A stretch of DNA of 21,977 nucleotides from a virus: IMG/VR virus record IMGVR_UViG_3300028654_000070, positions 1 through 21,977 of that record. One strand, given 5' to 3'. Position numbers and translations under genes: made by a program. Positions 12,383 through 19,968 of this stretch are shown one piece after another. The notes under the pieces are model-generated. The model ran no database searches. It was not told the origin of the DNA and saw only the letters and a program-made list of their open reading frames with translations. Within the stretch, counting starts at the first letter, position 1, and each line of letters begins with the position of its first letter.

Positions 12383-12391
12383 TTTTTTTTT
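12383..12391 (+). terminator. T9 terminator after lipoprotein
   Basis: Nine T residues lie 7 bases after the lipoprotein stop, within an AT-rich stretch. It probably ends the long early operon. Confidence 0.6.
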
Positions 12392-12470
12392 AATTTTATG
12401 TGTGTAATTAATCAGGGGTTAATCTTTATGTACACCATAACATATAAAAGTTTTCATTAGAACCCATTTG

Positions 12471-12478
12471 TTTATATA
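12471..12478 (+). promoter_or_regulatory. TATA box before TFB-like gene
   Basis: TTTATATA, preceded by an A/C-rich BRE-like stretch (AGAACCCATTTG). Expected start of transcription about 12500, leaving a ~30-base leader with SD ACGGAGGCGAT (12515-12525) before GTG 12530. A second weaker run (ACATATAAAAG, 12440-12450) lies upstream. Confidence 0.6.
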
Positions 12479-12529
12479 GAACCAAACTAAACTAATACAT
12501 AGACAATTATCGTTACGGAGGCGATACAT

Positions 12530-13291
12530 GTGAGGAATTGTAAAATATGCGGAACCGTGTTGGTCAAGGTTGACGGCTCACTGTGTGAGTTCTGCTATGC
12601 ACGAAACAAGCACCTTATCAGAACTTGTGAATGGTGTGGTGATGAGTTTATTGTTAAGAGTGCGTTCAGTCAAGACAAATACTGTTCTGATGAGCATAAG
12701 AAGGAAGCGAAGAAAGATAAAACGAATCAGAGGGTTAGAAAATACCGTAAACAGAATAAGTTGAAGGATAATTTGAGAACAGTTGGAACCACTACTATTA
12801 GTCCACATCCTATGATTAATTCTGTTATGAAAATGAGTTGTACTTACCTTGGTGTGTATATCCCGTATCTTGAATTTTATGAAGAACAAAAGTTAATACA
12901 AAATGAGAGATTGCGTAATACCAGCGTTAGTACAAGTAGTAAGGGAAAGCGTAATAATAATTTTTGGATTGATTATACGGGAACGATGGAATATGGGTCA
13001 AAACAACCAATCGGCATACAAATTACACACAACTATGCAAACTTTAACGATTACTTCAACATGGCCGTATCTTACTGGATGGAAACGTCATCCAAATGCC
13101 CTGAATGTGGCAGTACACACCACCTGCGAGATGTGAGCCGTGCAGAGATAAGTTGTGAATGTGGATTACTATTAGCAGGCCCGCCACATAGAAGCGTGAC
13201 ATATCCAACCGATAACTACCCAAATATCCCTATTGCGAAATATAGTCATGAACACAAATGGAAGAAAAGAAGAGTTGAGGACGATGGCTGA
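12530..13291 (+). CDS. Multi-zinc-finger protein with TFB-like ribbon
   Basis: 253 residues. The N-terminus has CKICG and CEFC (residues 4-22), then CEWCGDEF...KYCSDEH (34-55), two zinc knuckles, followed by a very basic helix (KKEAKKDKTNQRVRKYRKQN). The C-terminus has CPECGSTHHLRDVSRAEISC then ECGLLLAGPP (about 190-218), like the zinc ribbon of archaeal TFB/eukaryotic TFIIB, except that the second pair is CxC rather than CxxC. No cyclin-like TFB core is present. It has its own promoter and lies at the boundary between early and late genes, so a role in late transcription is attractive but inferred. It overlaps the next gene by eight bases. Confidence 0.78.
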   Translation: MRNCKICGTVLVKVDGSLCEFCYARNKHLIRTCEWCGDEFIVKSAFSQDKYCSDEHKKEAKKDKTNQRVRKYRKQNKLKDNLRTVGTTTISPHPMINSVMKMSCTYLGVYIPYLEFYEEQKLIQNERLRNTSVSTSSKGKRNNNFWIDYTGTMEYGSKQPIGIQITHNYANFNDYFNMAVSYWMETSSKCPECGSTHHLRDVSRAEISCECGLLLAGPPHRSVTYPTDNYPNIPIAKYSHEHKWKKRRVEDDG

Positions 13292-13442
13292 TTACACCTA
13301 TGAATGCACAGAATGTGAAACAAGATTCATATTAGATGAATACGACTTTGAAGAGATACCAACATGCCCTAAATGTGGCAACACTGATGTTGACATTGTT
13401 AGACGTGGTAATCTTGATGGCATCGTTTACAACATTGATTAA
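13284..13442 (+). CDS. Small rubredoxin-like zinc ribbon protein
   Basis: 52 residues: YECTECETRFILDE, then IPTCPKCGNTDVDIV, a double CxxC zinc ribbon of the FmdB/rubredoxin-like type. ATG 13284 lies within the end of the previous gene; GAGGAC lies just upstream. Likely a co-factor of the preceding zinc protein; function unknown. Confidence 0.72.
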   Translation: MADYTYECTECETRFILDEYDFEEIPTCPKCGNTDVDIVRRGNLDGIVYNID

Positions 13443-13445
13443 AAC

Positions 13446-13593
13446 GTGGCTTGGGTAAGCAAACCTTATATTAAATTGATTAAATGCACAATTATCCAAG
13501 CCATTATAATACTGTTTACCATGGGGTGGGTGAGGACATCTCCTATATCTTCTTCCACACAATATTTCATCTCCAATCCCTCATTCACCCCAT
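13446..13593 (+). ncRNA. Predicted structured RNA between early and late genes
   Basis: No gene is seen in 13443-13623. Two long-range stems are: TGGCTTGG (13447-13454) with CCAAGCCA (13496-13503), extendable by wobble pairs, and the 15-base stem 13521-13535 with 13579-13593, which pairs completely if two G-U pairs are allowed. The G-U pairs form only in the plus-strand transcript. Loops are ~41 and 43 bases. It could be a regulatory or processed RNA, or a terminator-like structure. Confidence 0.45.
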
Positions 13594-13597
13594 TATA

Positions 13598-13606
13598 CTT
13601 ATAGAT
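13598..13606 (+). promoter_or_regulatory. Possible TATA box before 30-residue ORF
   Basis: CTTATAGAT, within CATTATACTTATAGAT, is centred about 22 bases before ATG 13624. It would give a leaderless message for the small ORF and possibly the holin-like gene. Confidence 0.35.
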
Positions 13607-13623
13607 AAAGGGAAGTAACCCCT

Positions 13624-13716
13624 ATGGACAATAACATTGAATGTATAGATAAGAATTGCTGCATTGAGCAGTTAATGGAGGATTTATACCTCCAACAAAG
13701 ACCGTATGAAGATTAG
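13624..13716 (+). CDS. Putative 30-residue Cys-containing peptide
   Basis: MDNNIECIDKNCCIEQLMED plus ten residues, acidic, three Cys. No SD, but a TATA-like run is placed for a leaderless start. It ends 26 bases before the holin-like gene. No family recognised. Confidence 0.4.
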   Translation: MDNNIECIDKNCCIEQLMEDLYLQQRPYED

Positions 13717-13742
13717 AAATAAATTTAAAGGAGATAAATATC

Positions 13743-13949
13743 ATGGATGAAAGAATAATAGACTTTGGAACATTTTTATTAGGTGCCTTTGTAGTGGCAA
13801 TCTTATACTACATGCCAAGTATCCAAGCACTGGCAGGTAACAATCCAACATACCAGTTAATCATTGGTATATTAGGTATGGTTCTATCACAGATAGGAAG
13901 TCGATACGCTATTGGTATGGTCAAACAAGCCCAAACAGATGCTTGCTAA
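13743..13949 (+). CDS. Small two-TM protein, possible holin
   Basis: 68 residues with hydrophobic segments at about 8-23 (FGTFLLGAFVVAILYYM) and 37-52 (YQLIIGILGMVLSQIG), short charged ends. SD AAAGGAGATAA precedes ATG 13743. Size and topology fit class II-type holins, and a coiled-coil protein with a C-terminal TM follows, but no lysin gene is in the window, so the lysis role is tentative. Confidence 0.65.
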   Translation: MDERIIDFGTFLLGAFVVAILYYMPSIQALAGNNPTYQLIIGILGMVLSQIGSRYAIGMVKQAQTDAC

Positions 13950-13977
13950 TTAATTTCTTTTTTTGGTGGAATTTCTG

Positions 13978-14502
13978 ATGGAAGAAACAAATAAACAAAC
14001 AGCAAAAGAAGAAAACGCAAAATTTCACTGTATGCAAACCCAAGCCACCGAAGAAATAAGGCAAAGCCAAGAAGTAACATTAGAAAATCAGGAAAGTATT
14101 AAACAAACATTGGAAGCGTTAAATGGAAGTTTAACTCGTATTTTCCAGTTATATAAAAAACAAGATGAACGATTGGATGAGGGCGATAAAAGATTCCAAG
14201 AAATCCGAGATTTCATGGTGAAAAAAGATACTACTAATGGTTATTTTGAGAAGGAAATCGGTGAAAGTAAAGGAGATATATTAAAAGGCCATGATAACCG
14301 GTTAGAAATATCAATGCGTGTAACTAAATTAGAATCGAACTATGAACATATAATAGATTTGATAAAAGAAAAAAACACCGCTAAATCTGATAAGAAAATT
14401 AGTAATCGAACATGGATGATAGCGGGTTTTACTTGTATTGTCGGGCCATTAATATTTTTATTGATTTTACAATTAGTTAAAACTTTTATCTGGCATTTTT
14501 AA
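13978..14502 (+). CDS. Coiled-coil protein with C-terminal TM anchor
   Basis: 174 residues from ATG 13978 (SD GGTGGAA). A long charged coiled coil (about 10-140, e.g. TLEALNGSLTRIFQLYKKQD) ends in a single hydrophobic helix (WMIAGFTCIVGPLIFLLILQ) and short tail. The shape resembles XhlA-type phage lysis accessory proteins, which are shorter; a membrane tether is another possibility. It sits next to the holin-like gene. Confidence 0.7.
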   Translation: MEETNKQTAKEENAKFHCMQTQATEEIRQSQEVTLENQESIKQTLEALNGSLTRIFQLYKKQDERLDEGDKRFQEIRDFMVKKDTTNGYFEKEIGESKGDILKGHDNRLEISMRVTKLESNYEHIIDLIKEKNTAKSDKKISNRTWMIAGFTCIVGPLIFLLILQLVKTFIWHF

Positions 14503-14548
14503 AAGGTTAGTGTTATAGATTACAGATATTTACAACATCATTGGTATT

Positions 14549-14560
14549 ATTAATATATTT
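14549..14560 (+). promoter_or_regulatory. TATA box before phosphoesterase gene
   Basis: ATTAATATATTT lies 24-35 bases before ATG 14584, which also has SD AGAGGTGGC. It may start a late operon running through the head genes. Confidence 0.45.
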
Positions 14561-14583
14561 AAGACGTAGTTAAGAGGTGGCAC

Positions 14584-15339
14584 ATGAAAACAGGTTATAA
14601 ATTAAGGGCAAACGAGAAAATATATCTGTGTCCTATCAGTGACATTCACCTTGGAAGTCCTGAATGCAATCCAGAATATTTTGAATATTGCTTAGACACC
14701 CTTAGCAACATCAAACAGCCCAAACGAATTTACCTTGTAGGCGACCTGATAGAACAGGCAAGTAAAAACATAGGTAATAGTAGTTACAGGCAGATTATGA
14801 GTGTTGATGACCAAGTAGAAGAGATAATACGTTATCTTAAACCTTTTAAGAAGGATATTGTTTTCAGTGCAATGGGTAACCATGAACTCAGAAGCCTCAA
14901 AGAATTTGACATGAACGTTAACAGATTCATAGCCAACTCTCTTGGATGTAAATATGGCAACCAATACATTGACAGGTTCACAATCAACGGTGACCCATTC
15001 GATGTGTATATAGCCCACGGTAAAGGCAGTTCTGCCCATTTTTATACGGCAGAATCTAAGATACTGCGTGACACACAACATATAGACGCTAACGTGTACC
15101 TTAATGGCCATAACCATAGGTGTGGGTACTTCTCAGTGCCTAAACGTACACATGATGGAATTGTACGTAAACATTACGCTTTTACAGGAAGTTTCTTGAA
15201 ATATATGGGGTATGCTGACCAAATGCAACTGCCCGTACTACCAGAGGCGTTTTTAAATTTATCAGTGAATAAGGATTTAATGGTGCGTGGAAATCTCCAC
15301 TACATAGACCAAGTACGCCCTGACCTTATGGAGTTATAG
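14584..15339 (+). CDS. Calcineurin-like metallophosphoesterase
   Basis: 251 residues with the full set of metal ligand motifs in order: SDIHLG (Asp20, His22), YLVGDLIE, MGNHE, AHGKG and GHNH. These define the calcineurin-like two-metal phosphoesterase fold (related to Mre11/SbcD nucleases and MJ0936-type phosphodiesterases). A DNA or nucleotide phosphodiester substrate is plausible in a virus, but specificity cannot be read from sequence. SD AGAGGTGG supports ATG 14584. The next gene starts two bases after its stop. Confidence 0.88.
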   Translation: MKTGYKLRANEKIYLCPISDIHLGSPECNPEYFEYCLDTLSNIKQPKRIYLVGDLIEQASKNIGNSSYRQIMSVDDQVEEIIRYLKPFKKDIVFSAMGNHELRSLKEFDMNVNRFIANSLGCKYGNQYIDRFTINGDPFDVYIAHGKGSSAHFYTAESKILRDTQHIDANVYLNGHNHRCGYFSVPKRTHDGIVRKHYAFTGSFLKYMGYADQMQLPVLPEAFLNLSVNKDLMVRGNLHYIDQVRPDLMEL

Positions 15340-15341
15340 AA

Positions 15342-15788
15342 TTGAGAGATAAAGATGGGATGTACTATAAACGGACTGTAAAGGATGAACATGGACTAAT
15401 ATACAAATACCATGACACTTACAAATTGAAGGGAAAGGATATGAAACTTTTATACATAGCAGGCAAACTCAACGGTGATGCCTGTGAATACATCCGAAAC
15501 ATGAACACCATGGTAAACTATGCAGAACGTGTACGCCAACTCGGATGTGCAGTCACGGTGCCCTGTAACGACTTCATACAAGGAGCCATAATAGGCGAAT
15601 ATAACTATGATGACTATTTTGATAACAATGTTGAACTAATGAAACGATGCGATGCAATTGCACTATGTCCTAATTGGATGGGTAGCAAAGGCGTAACCAG
15701 AGAAATAGAGATAGCACAAGACCTTAAAATTCCTGTTCTATTTGACTTTGTTGAAGTACGCCGATTCATAGATGGGGTGATACTATAA
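15342..15788 (+). CDS. DUF4406 / nucleoside deoxyribosyltransferase-like protein
   Basis: 148 residues. From residue ~34: MKLLYIAGKLNGDACEYIRN, then YAERVRQLGCAVTVPCNDFI, CDAIALCPNWMGSKGVTREI, a Rossmann-like layout typical of DUF4406 and nucleoside 2-deoxyribosyltransferase-like proteins (substrate loop near GKL, acidic DYFDNN, SKGV.EIEIA helix). It may act on nucleotides. TTG 15342 follows the previous stop; an internal ATG at 15441 with AAAGGAT upstream would give just the core domain. The stop TAA overlaps the ATA proposed as the next gene's start. Confidence 0.8.
   Translation: MRDKDGMYYKRTVKDEHGLIYKYHDTYKLKGKDMKLLYIAGKLNGDACEYIRNMNTMVNYAERVRQLGCAVTVPCNDFIQGAIIGEYNYDDYFDNNVELMKRCDAIALCPNWMGSKGVTREIEIAQDLKIPVLFDFVEVRRFIDGVIL
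15776..15787 (+). promoter_or_regulatory. SD with ATA in the start position
   Basis: GGTGAT (15776-15781) is followed after three bases by ATA (15785-15787), which overlaps the previous gene's TAA as ATAA. No ATG, GTG or TTG exists in this frame between there and TTG 15863. Confidence 0.5.
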
Positions 15789-16429
15789 CGTGTATAGTAG
15801 GTCTTATAGACGATGATAACATTTACATAGGTGGTGATAAACTTGCAACCAATGAATCAGGATTGTGTTATCACCAAAGTAAAAAGAAAGTATGGCATAA
15901 GAAAGACACCATACGTAATATTGATATGATATTTGGAAGTGCAGGCAGTGTACGTGGAGCCCAACTACTTGCATATAGCAGTACAATAAGTCCACCACAA
16001 GCAGGTCAACCCTTAGAGGAATATTTAACCATAGACTTTACACGTGCAATGAAATTAGCACTTGCCACAGGCGGTGAATTATTTGCTCATCATGGAATTG
16101 AACTCGGGTTCAATCATTTCCTATTAGGGTTCCAAGGACGACTTTTTAGTTTTTATGAAGACTTCTGTTTCATAGAGGTAGTGGAGAAATACACTGCCGT
16201 TGGAAGTGGTAGTCGATTTGCACTTGGTTCACTGTACAGTACAGAGAATAGTGACCTGACAAGTGAGCAAAGGATAGAATTAGCCCTTGAATGTGCAGAA
16301 TATTATGACGCTTATGTAATGGGTGATTATGATATAGTATCAATACCACGAGAAGACCCTGTTGACAAAGCAATGGGCGATATATTGGCGAAAGCCCAAG
16401 ATAAGATGAGTGAGGACGAAGGTGATTAA
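15785..16429 (+). CDS. Proteasome beta/HslV-like Ntn-hydrolase
   Basis: About 214 residues if started at ATA 15785, giving M-TCIVGLIDDDNIYIGGDKL at the N-terminus: a Thr2 nucleophile after the initiator Met, then the strand and GGD loop typical of proteasome-type Ntn hydrolases. Further family marks are KKKVWHK (possible catalytic Lys region), IFGSAGSVRGAQLL, YTAVGSGSRFALGSLYS and LALECAEYYDAYVMGDYDIV. Starting at TTG 15863 would remove the nucleophile and first two strands. SD GGTGAT and a 4-base overlap with the previous stop (ATAA) support 15785. It lies just before the terminase, suggesting a role in head maturation or protein turnover, as for HslV-like proteins seen in some phages; substrate unknown. 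Confidence 0.8.
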   Translation: MTCIVGLIDDDNIYIGGDKLATNESGLCYHQSKKKVWHKKDTIRNIDMIFGSAGSVRGAQLLAYSSTISPPQAGQPLEEYLTIDFTRAMKLALATGGELFAHHGIELGFNHFLLGFQGRLFSFYEDFCFIEVVEKYTAVGSGSRFALGSLYSTENSDLTSEQRIELALECAEYYDAYVMGDYDIVSIPREDPVDKAMGDILAKAQDKMSEDEGD

Positions 16430-16682
16430 AACGCCTTCTTACAGTAAAAAATTAAACGTATTAAACTCATGTGAATTTTTAATAAAGTACCATGGATTCT
16501 GTTATAAAAGAGGTCATGGAGAACACACCTTGACCATAGAGGAACCAAGCCATATACTTGGCATGGACAGGTACGCCGACTACATAGAATTAAGAGATTT
16601 AATACCATTATACTTTGAAGACCTTGAAATAATAAACCAGAGAGGATGCTTTAAAATACAAATAAAACATAAAGGAGATTAG
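16422..16682 (+). CDS. Hypothetical protein
   Basis: 86 residues from GTG 16422 (90 from GTG 16410), beginning MIKTPSYSKKLNVLNSCEFL and ending FKIQIKHKGD. GAGGAC precedes 16422 and it overlaps the Ntn-hydrolase stop by eight bases. Mixed alpha/beta, no family recognised. Its end contains the SD of the small terminase (AAAGGAGAT). Confidence 0.68.
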   Translation: MIKTPSYSKKLNVLNSCEFLIKYHGFCYKRGHGEHTLTIEEPSHILGMDRYADYIELRDLIPLYFEDLEIINQRGCFKIQIKHKGD

Positions 16683-16685
16683 ATT

Positions 16686-17192
16686 ATGGCATACGACTGG
16701 GCAATAGTACGTAGAGAATATGTACAAGGCTGTCCAGACACGGAAGGTGAAATACGCAAACCAACCCTGCAATTTCTCGCAGACAAACATGGACTCAGTA
16801 TGTCCACGTTAAAGAAACGAGCAGCAAAAGAGAAATGGGTACAGGAACGGAACATTTTTAGTGCAAAGAAAGAACAAGAGGTCATGCAACACCGTATGTA
16901 CATTATGGCTGGTGAGGCGGCTGCTTTTGATAGTAAATCCTTGGATGCAGCGAATGCAGGTATTGAGGATGGTTTGAGAAGGTTAAAACAATCTGACCTT
17001 TCCAATAATGATTTTCATAAACTAAGTAGTGCACTTGTTAATTTCCAAAAGATAGGTAAACTTGCACTTGGCGAGCCAACTGAACATGTACAGTCTGATA
17101 ATAAACACGATGTGAGTATAGATGACAAAGACCCTGACAGAAGAGCAGATATTACAGATTTATTCCAACGATGGGATGAGAAAGCAGATTAG
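16686..17192 (+). CDS. terS: Terminase small subunit
   Basis: 168 residues. The N-terminal ~55 are a helix-turn-helix (PTLQFLADKHGLSMSTLKKR, AAKEKWVQERN) of the type in phage TerS proteins, where it binds the packaging site. The middle is helical (oligomerisation) and the C-terminus acidic (DDKDPDRRADITDLFQRWDE), a usual TerL contact. SD AAAGGAGAT precedes ATG 16686. It directly precedes and overlaps terL. Confidence 0.85.
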   Translation: MAYDWAIVRREYVQGCPDTEGEIRKPTLQFLADKHGLSMSTLKKRAAKEKWVQERNIFSAKKEQEVMQHRMYIMAGEAAAFDSKSLDAANAGIEDGLRRLKQSDLSNNDFHKLSSALVNFQKIGKLALGEPTEHVQSDNKHDVSIDDKDPDRRADITDLFQRWDEKAD

Positions 17193-18543
17193 TCCCGTTG
17201 AATTGGCCAAGGTCGATACTCAGTTCAAGTATATGAGTCCTGCTCACATTCTGGAAATCAACAGGTTCTTGTTACAGATAGCAGAGCGTAAGATTAAACG
17301 CTTTGCTGTTTTCTTGCCTCCACGTCATGGTAAGTCTGAACTTATCAGTAAATATTTTACAGCATGGTACCTTGCAACACATCCTGATGATAGGGTTATA
17401 CTTGCAAGTTATGAGGCTGATTTTGCTGCGACATGGGGAGCAAAGGCAAGAAATATAATCGAAACACATGGAAGTGACTTTAAAGATAACATTACCATTG
17501 ATGAAAACAGTAAGGCAAGGAATAGATGGGATATAAAAGACCACAACGGTGGAATGATGACCGCTGGTGTAGGTGGCCCTATCACAGGTAAAGGTGCAGA
17601 CTTACTAATTATTGATGACCCTGTGAAAAACTTTGAAGAGGCTAACAGTGCCACCTATCGTGATAAAGCATGGGATTGGTACACTACAACGGCTTATACA
17701 AGGTTAGAACCAGATGGTGCAATTATACTTATTCAGACACGATGGCATGAAGATGACCTTGCAGGAAGGATCCTCGCCAACAGTAAAGAAGATTGGACAA
17801 TATTGGAACTGCCGGCATTAGATGAACATGGACATGCACTATGGCCTGAACGATTCAATACAGAGGATATTAACAATATAAAGGAAGAAATAGGCAGTTA
17901 CCAGTTTGAAGCGTTATATCAACAACACCCACAACCTGCAACAGGTGGATTACTCAAACGTGACTGGTTAGATTATTATGATAAAAAAGGATTAAACATA
18001 GCAGCATTTACCAAATACACAGGTTGGGATTTGGCAATAAGTACCAAACAAACAGCCGATTACACATGCAGTTGCACAGTAGCCCATAACACCAAGACTA
18101 ATGATATATATGTACGGGATTGGACACGTGACCATATAACATTTCCAGAACAGTTAAGCATGGTTAACAGTCAATATGACAAGTACCACCCTATGTTGAT
18201 TGGAATAGAAACCAACGCATACCAAGCAGCATTACCACAACAACTGTTAAAGGATAGGATATTACCTATTAGGAACATGCCAAGTGTTAAAGATAAAGTG
18301 ACACGTATTACTTCTACTTTTACAATGTTTGAACAGGGCAAAGTACACCTGCCCAAAGACCACCCGTTACTTGATGAATTTGAGAAAGAATATACCACGT
18401 TCCCAAGAGGAACACATGATGACCTGTTAGACGCAACGGAGATGGCAATAAGCCTGTGTAGTCAAGGCGGTGGTAATCCTTACGGTACATCTGGTGCATC
18501 CTATGAATTCAGCCGTGCAAGAAGGAATAAACAAAGAAGATAA
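17176..18543 (+). CDS. terL: Terminase large subunit (packaging ATPase/nuclease)
   Basis: 455 residues from ATG 17176 (473 from ATG 17122). ATPase motifs: Walker A PPRHGKSE (about 48-55), Walker B LLIIDDP, and an Arg/coupling region (ILIQTRWHEDDLAGRIL). The C-terminal RNase-H-like nuclease shows acidic residues in YTGWDLAIS, LIGIETNAYQ and DDLLDATEMA. It powers DNA packaging into the prohead and cuts the genome. I prefer 17176 because it gives a 17-base overlap with terS; 17122 would overlap by 71 bases. Neither has a strong SD, so coupling is likely. Confidence 0.95.
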   Translation: MRKQISPVELAKVDTQFKYMSPAHILEINRFLLQIAERKIKRFAVFLPPRHGKSELISKYFTAWYLATHPDDRVILASYEADFAATWGAKARNIIETHGSDFKDNITIDENSKARNRWDIKDHNGGMMTAGVGGPITGKGADLLIIDDPVKNFEEANSATYRDKAWDWYTTTAYTRLEPDGAIILIQTRWHEDDLAGRILANSKEDWTILELPALDEHGHALWPERFNTEDINNIKEEIGSYQFEALYQQHPQPATGGLLKRDWLDYYDKKGLNIAAFTKYTGWDLAISTKQTADYTCSCTVAHNTKTNDIYVRDWTRDHITFPEQLSMVNSQYDKYHPMLIGIETNAYQAALPQQLLKDRILPIRNMPSVKDKVTRITSTFTMFEQGKVHLPKDHPLLDEFEKEYTTFPRGTHDDLLDATEMAISLCSQGGGNPYGTSGASYEFSRARRNKQRR

Positions 18544-18558
18544 TATTGGAGGATTTTT

Positions 18559-19968
18559 ATGGGAATAACAGACAGTATCAGATTAAGATTACAGGCGGCA
18601 CTATCACCCCAACAGATGACAACGCAGATGTCACGTTCAACCAACAGGGCAATGAATGACTTTGAACACTTGTTTGGTATTAAATATAAACAGACTGGTG
18701 ATTTAACTTTTAAAGAGTATGATAAAATGATGCAGGACTCGCAAATTAAAGCGGGTTATGAACTTATCCGTATGTTCCTTTTAACACGTAAACTCATCAT
18801 TACACCGGCATCAGATGACCCAAAGGACAAGGAAATCGCAGATGCCATTGAAGACATGTTCAATAACATGGACTATCCACTGCGTAAGGTAAGAAACGAC
18901 ATATACAGTGCATTACCTTATGGTTACAGTGTAGGTGAGATTATATGGAAATATAATGAGGATACAGACTTAACAGAACTCAAAAGGATACGCCCTATTC
19001 CAATCAGTACATTACAGAACTGTTTTAGTTATGATGAGAACGGTGACCTTGACACTATCACACAAACAATTGAAGGTGAAGACCCTATACCTATTCCCGC
19101 AGAGAAGTGTCTTGTTTACAGTTATGATGAGAAGTTTGGTGACCGTAGTGGTAGAAGTATCCTTGATGCTTGTTATGATAACTGGTATATGAAACAAAAG
19201 GTACTGGCTATGTGGAATGTGTTTTTAGAGAAACATGAAGGCCCTACACTTGCAGCGTTCCTTGAAAACCAACAATTCAAAGAGGACGCAATAGATGGAT
19301 TGGAACAGATACATGAAGGCCGTGCAAACATTACCATGGGTCAAGGTGACCGTTTAGAAGTTATAGAGTCATCACATCGTGGTGAAGGTTTCCAGACAGC
19401 AATCGAGTATCATGACACCATGATATTCAGGAAGATGAACATAGGAACCATGATATTAGGCCAGCAAAATGGTCGTGGTGCATACGCACAAAGTCAAACA
19501 CAAAATGATGTCCTTAATGTATTCCTTGATGGTGTTAATGAAGATGTTGCAGCCGAATTACAGATTAAAGTTCAGGAATTATGTGATATGAATTGGGAAG
19601 GTATTACAGACTATCCCACAGTATCATTTGAACTATTTGAACAAAAAGATTTACTTGGACTTATACAGGCATTAGAACCTTATGTAAAGGATTTATCCAT
19701 AGACCCTAACAGTGGATGGTTTAAACAGTTAATTGCCGATGTTGTTAGTAGATACAGTGATGTTGACACTTCTGATTTAACAGAAGAGAAGAACGACCAA
19801 CAACCAATCGAGAATATTCAACAACCTATTCAGCAACATAATCAACAACCTACTAATCTACCAGATAATGGAGAGGTTACACCAACACCAGAAGAACAGA
19901 AAACCAGTGCAGACCAAGCCAATATGATAGGCGATGTCAACAACGCATTCAATATAAACAAGAAGTGA
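18559..19968 (+). CDS. Portal protein, DUF935/Mu gp29-like
   Basis: 469 residues. The core (about 60-390) matches the DUF935 type of portal: SALPYGYSVGEIIWKYNE, then RSILDACYDNWYMKQKVLAM, WNVFLEKHEGPTLAAF, MNIGTMILGQQNGRGAYAQS. Portals form the dodecameric ring through which DNA enters the head. The C-terminal ~70 residues are a Gln/Pro/Asn-rich tail (QQPIENIQQPIQQHNQQP), probably disordered. SD TTGGAGGAT precedes ATG 18559. It lies between terL and the Mu F-like gene, the standard order. Confidence 0.92.
   Translation: MGITDSIRLRLQAALSPQQMTTQMSRSTNRAMNDFEHLFGIKYKQTGDLTFKEYDKMMQDSQIKAGYELIRMFLLTRKLIITPASDDPKDKEIADAIEDMFNNMDYPLRKVRNDIYSALPYGYSVGEIIWKYNEDTDLTELKRIRPIPISTLQNCFSYDENGDLDTITQTIEGEDPIPIPAEKCLVYSYDEKFGDRSGRSILDACYDNWYMKQKVLAMWNVFLEKHEGPTLAAFLENQQFKEDAIDGLEQIHEGRANITMGQGDRLEVIESSHRGEGFQTAIEYHDTMIFRKMNIGTMILGQQNGRGAYAQSQTQNDVLNVFLDGVNEDVAAELQIKVQELCDMNWEGITDYPTVSFELFEQKDLLGLIQALEPYVKDLSIDPNSGWFKQLIADVVSRYSDVDTSDLTEEKNDQQPIENIQQPIQQHNQQPTNLPDNGEVTPTPEEQKTSADQANMIGDVNNAFNINKK

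Noticed and set aside
12570-13136. Additional plus-strand ORFs in a second frame within the TFB-like gene
   Set aside because: They lie wholly inside the zinc-finger gene, lack SDs, and their products show no domain.
13332-13562. Minus-strand ORF over the structured RNA region
   Set aside because: Partly antisense to the small zinc ribbon gene, Cys/His/Pro-rich by chance, no promoter or SD.
16410-16424. GTG 16410 as start of the small gene before terS
   Set aside because: No SD is correctly placed for it, while GAGGAC precedes GTG 16422; the difference is four residues.
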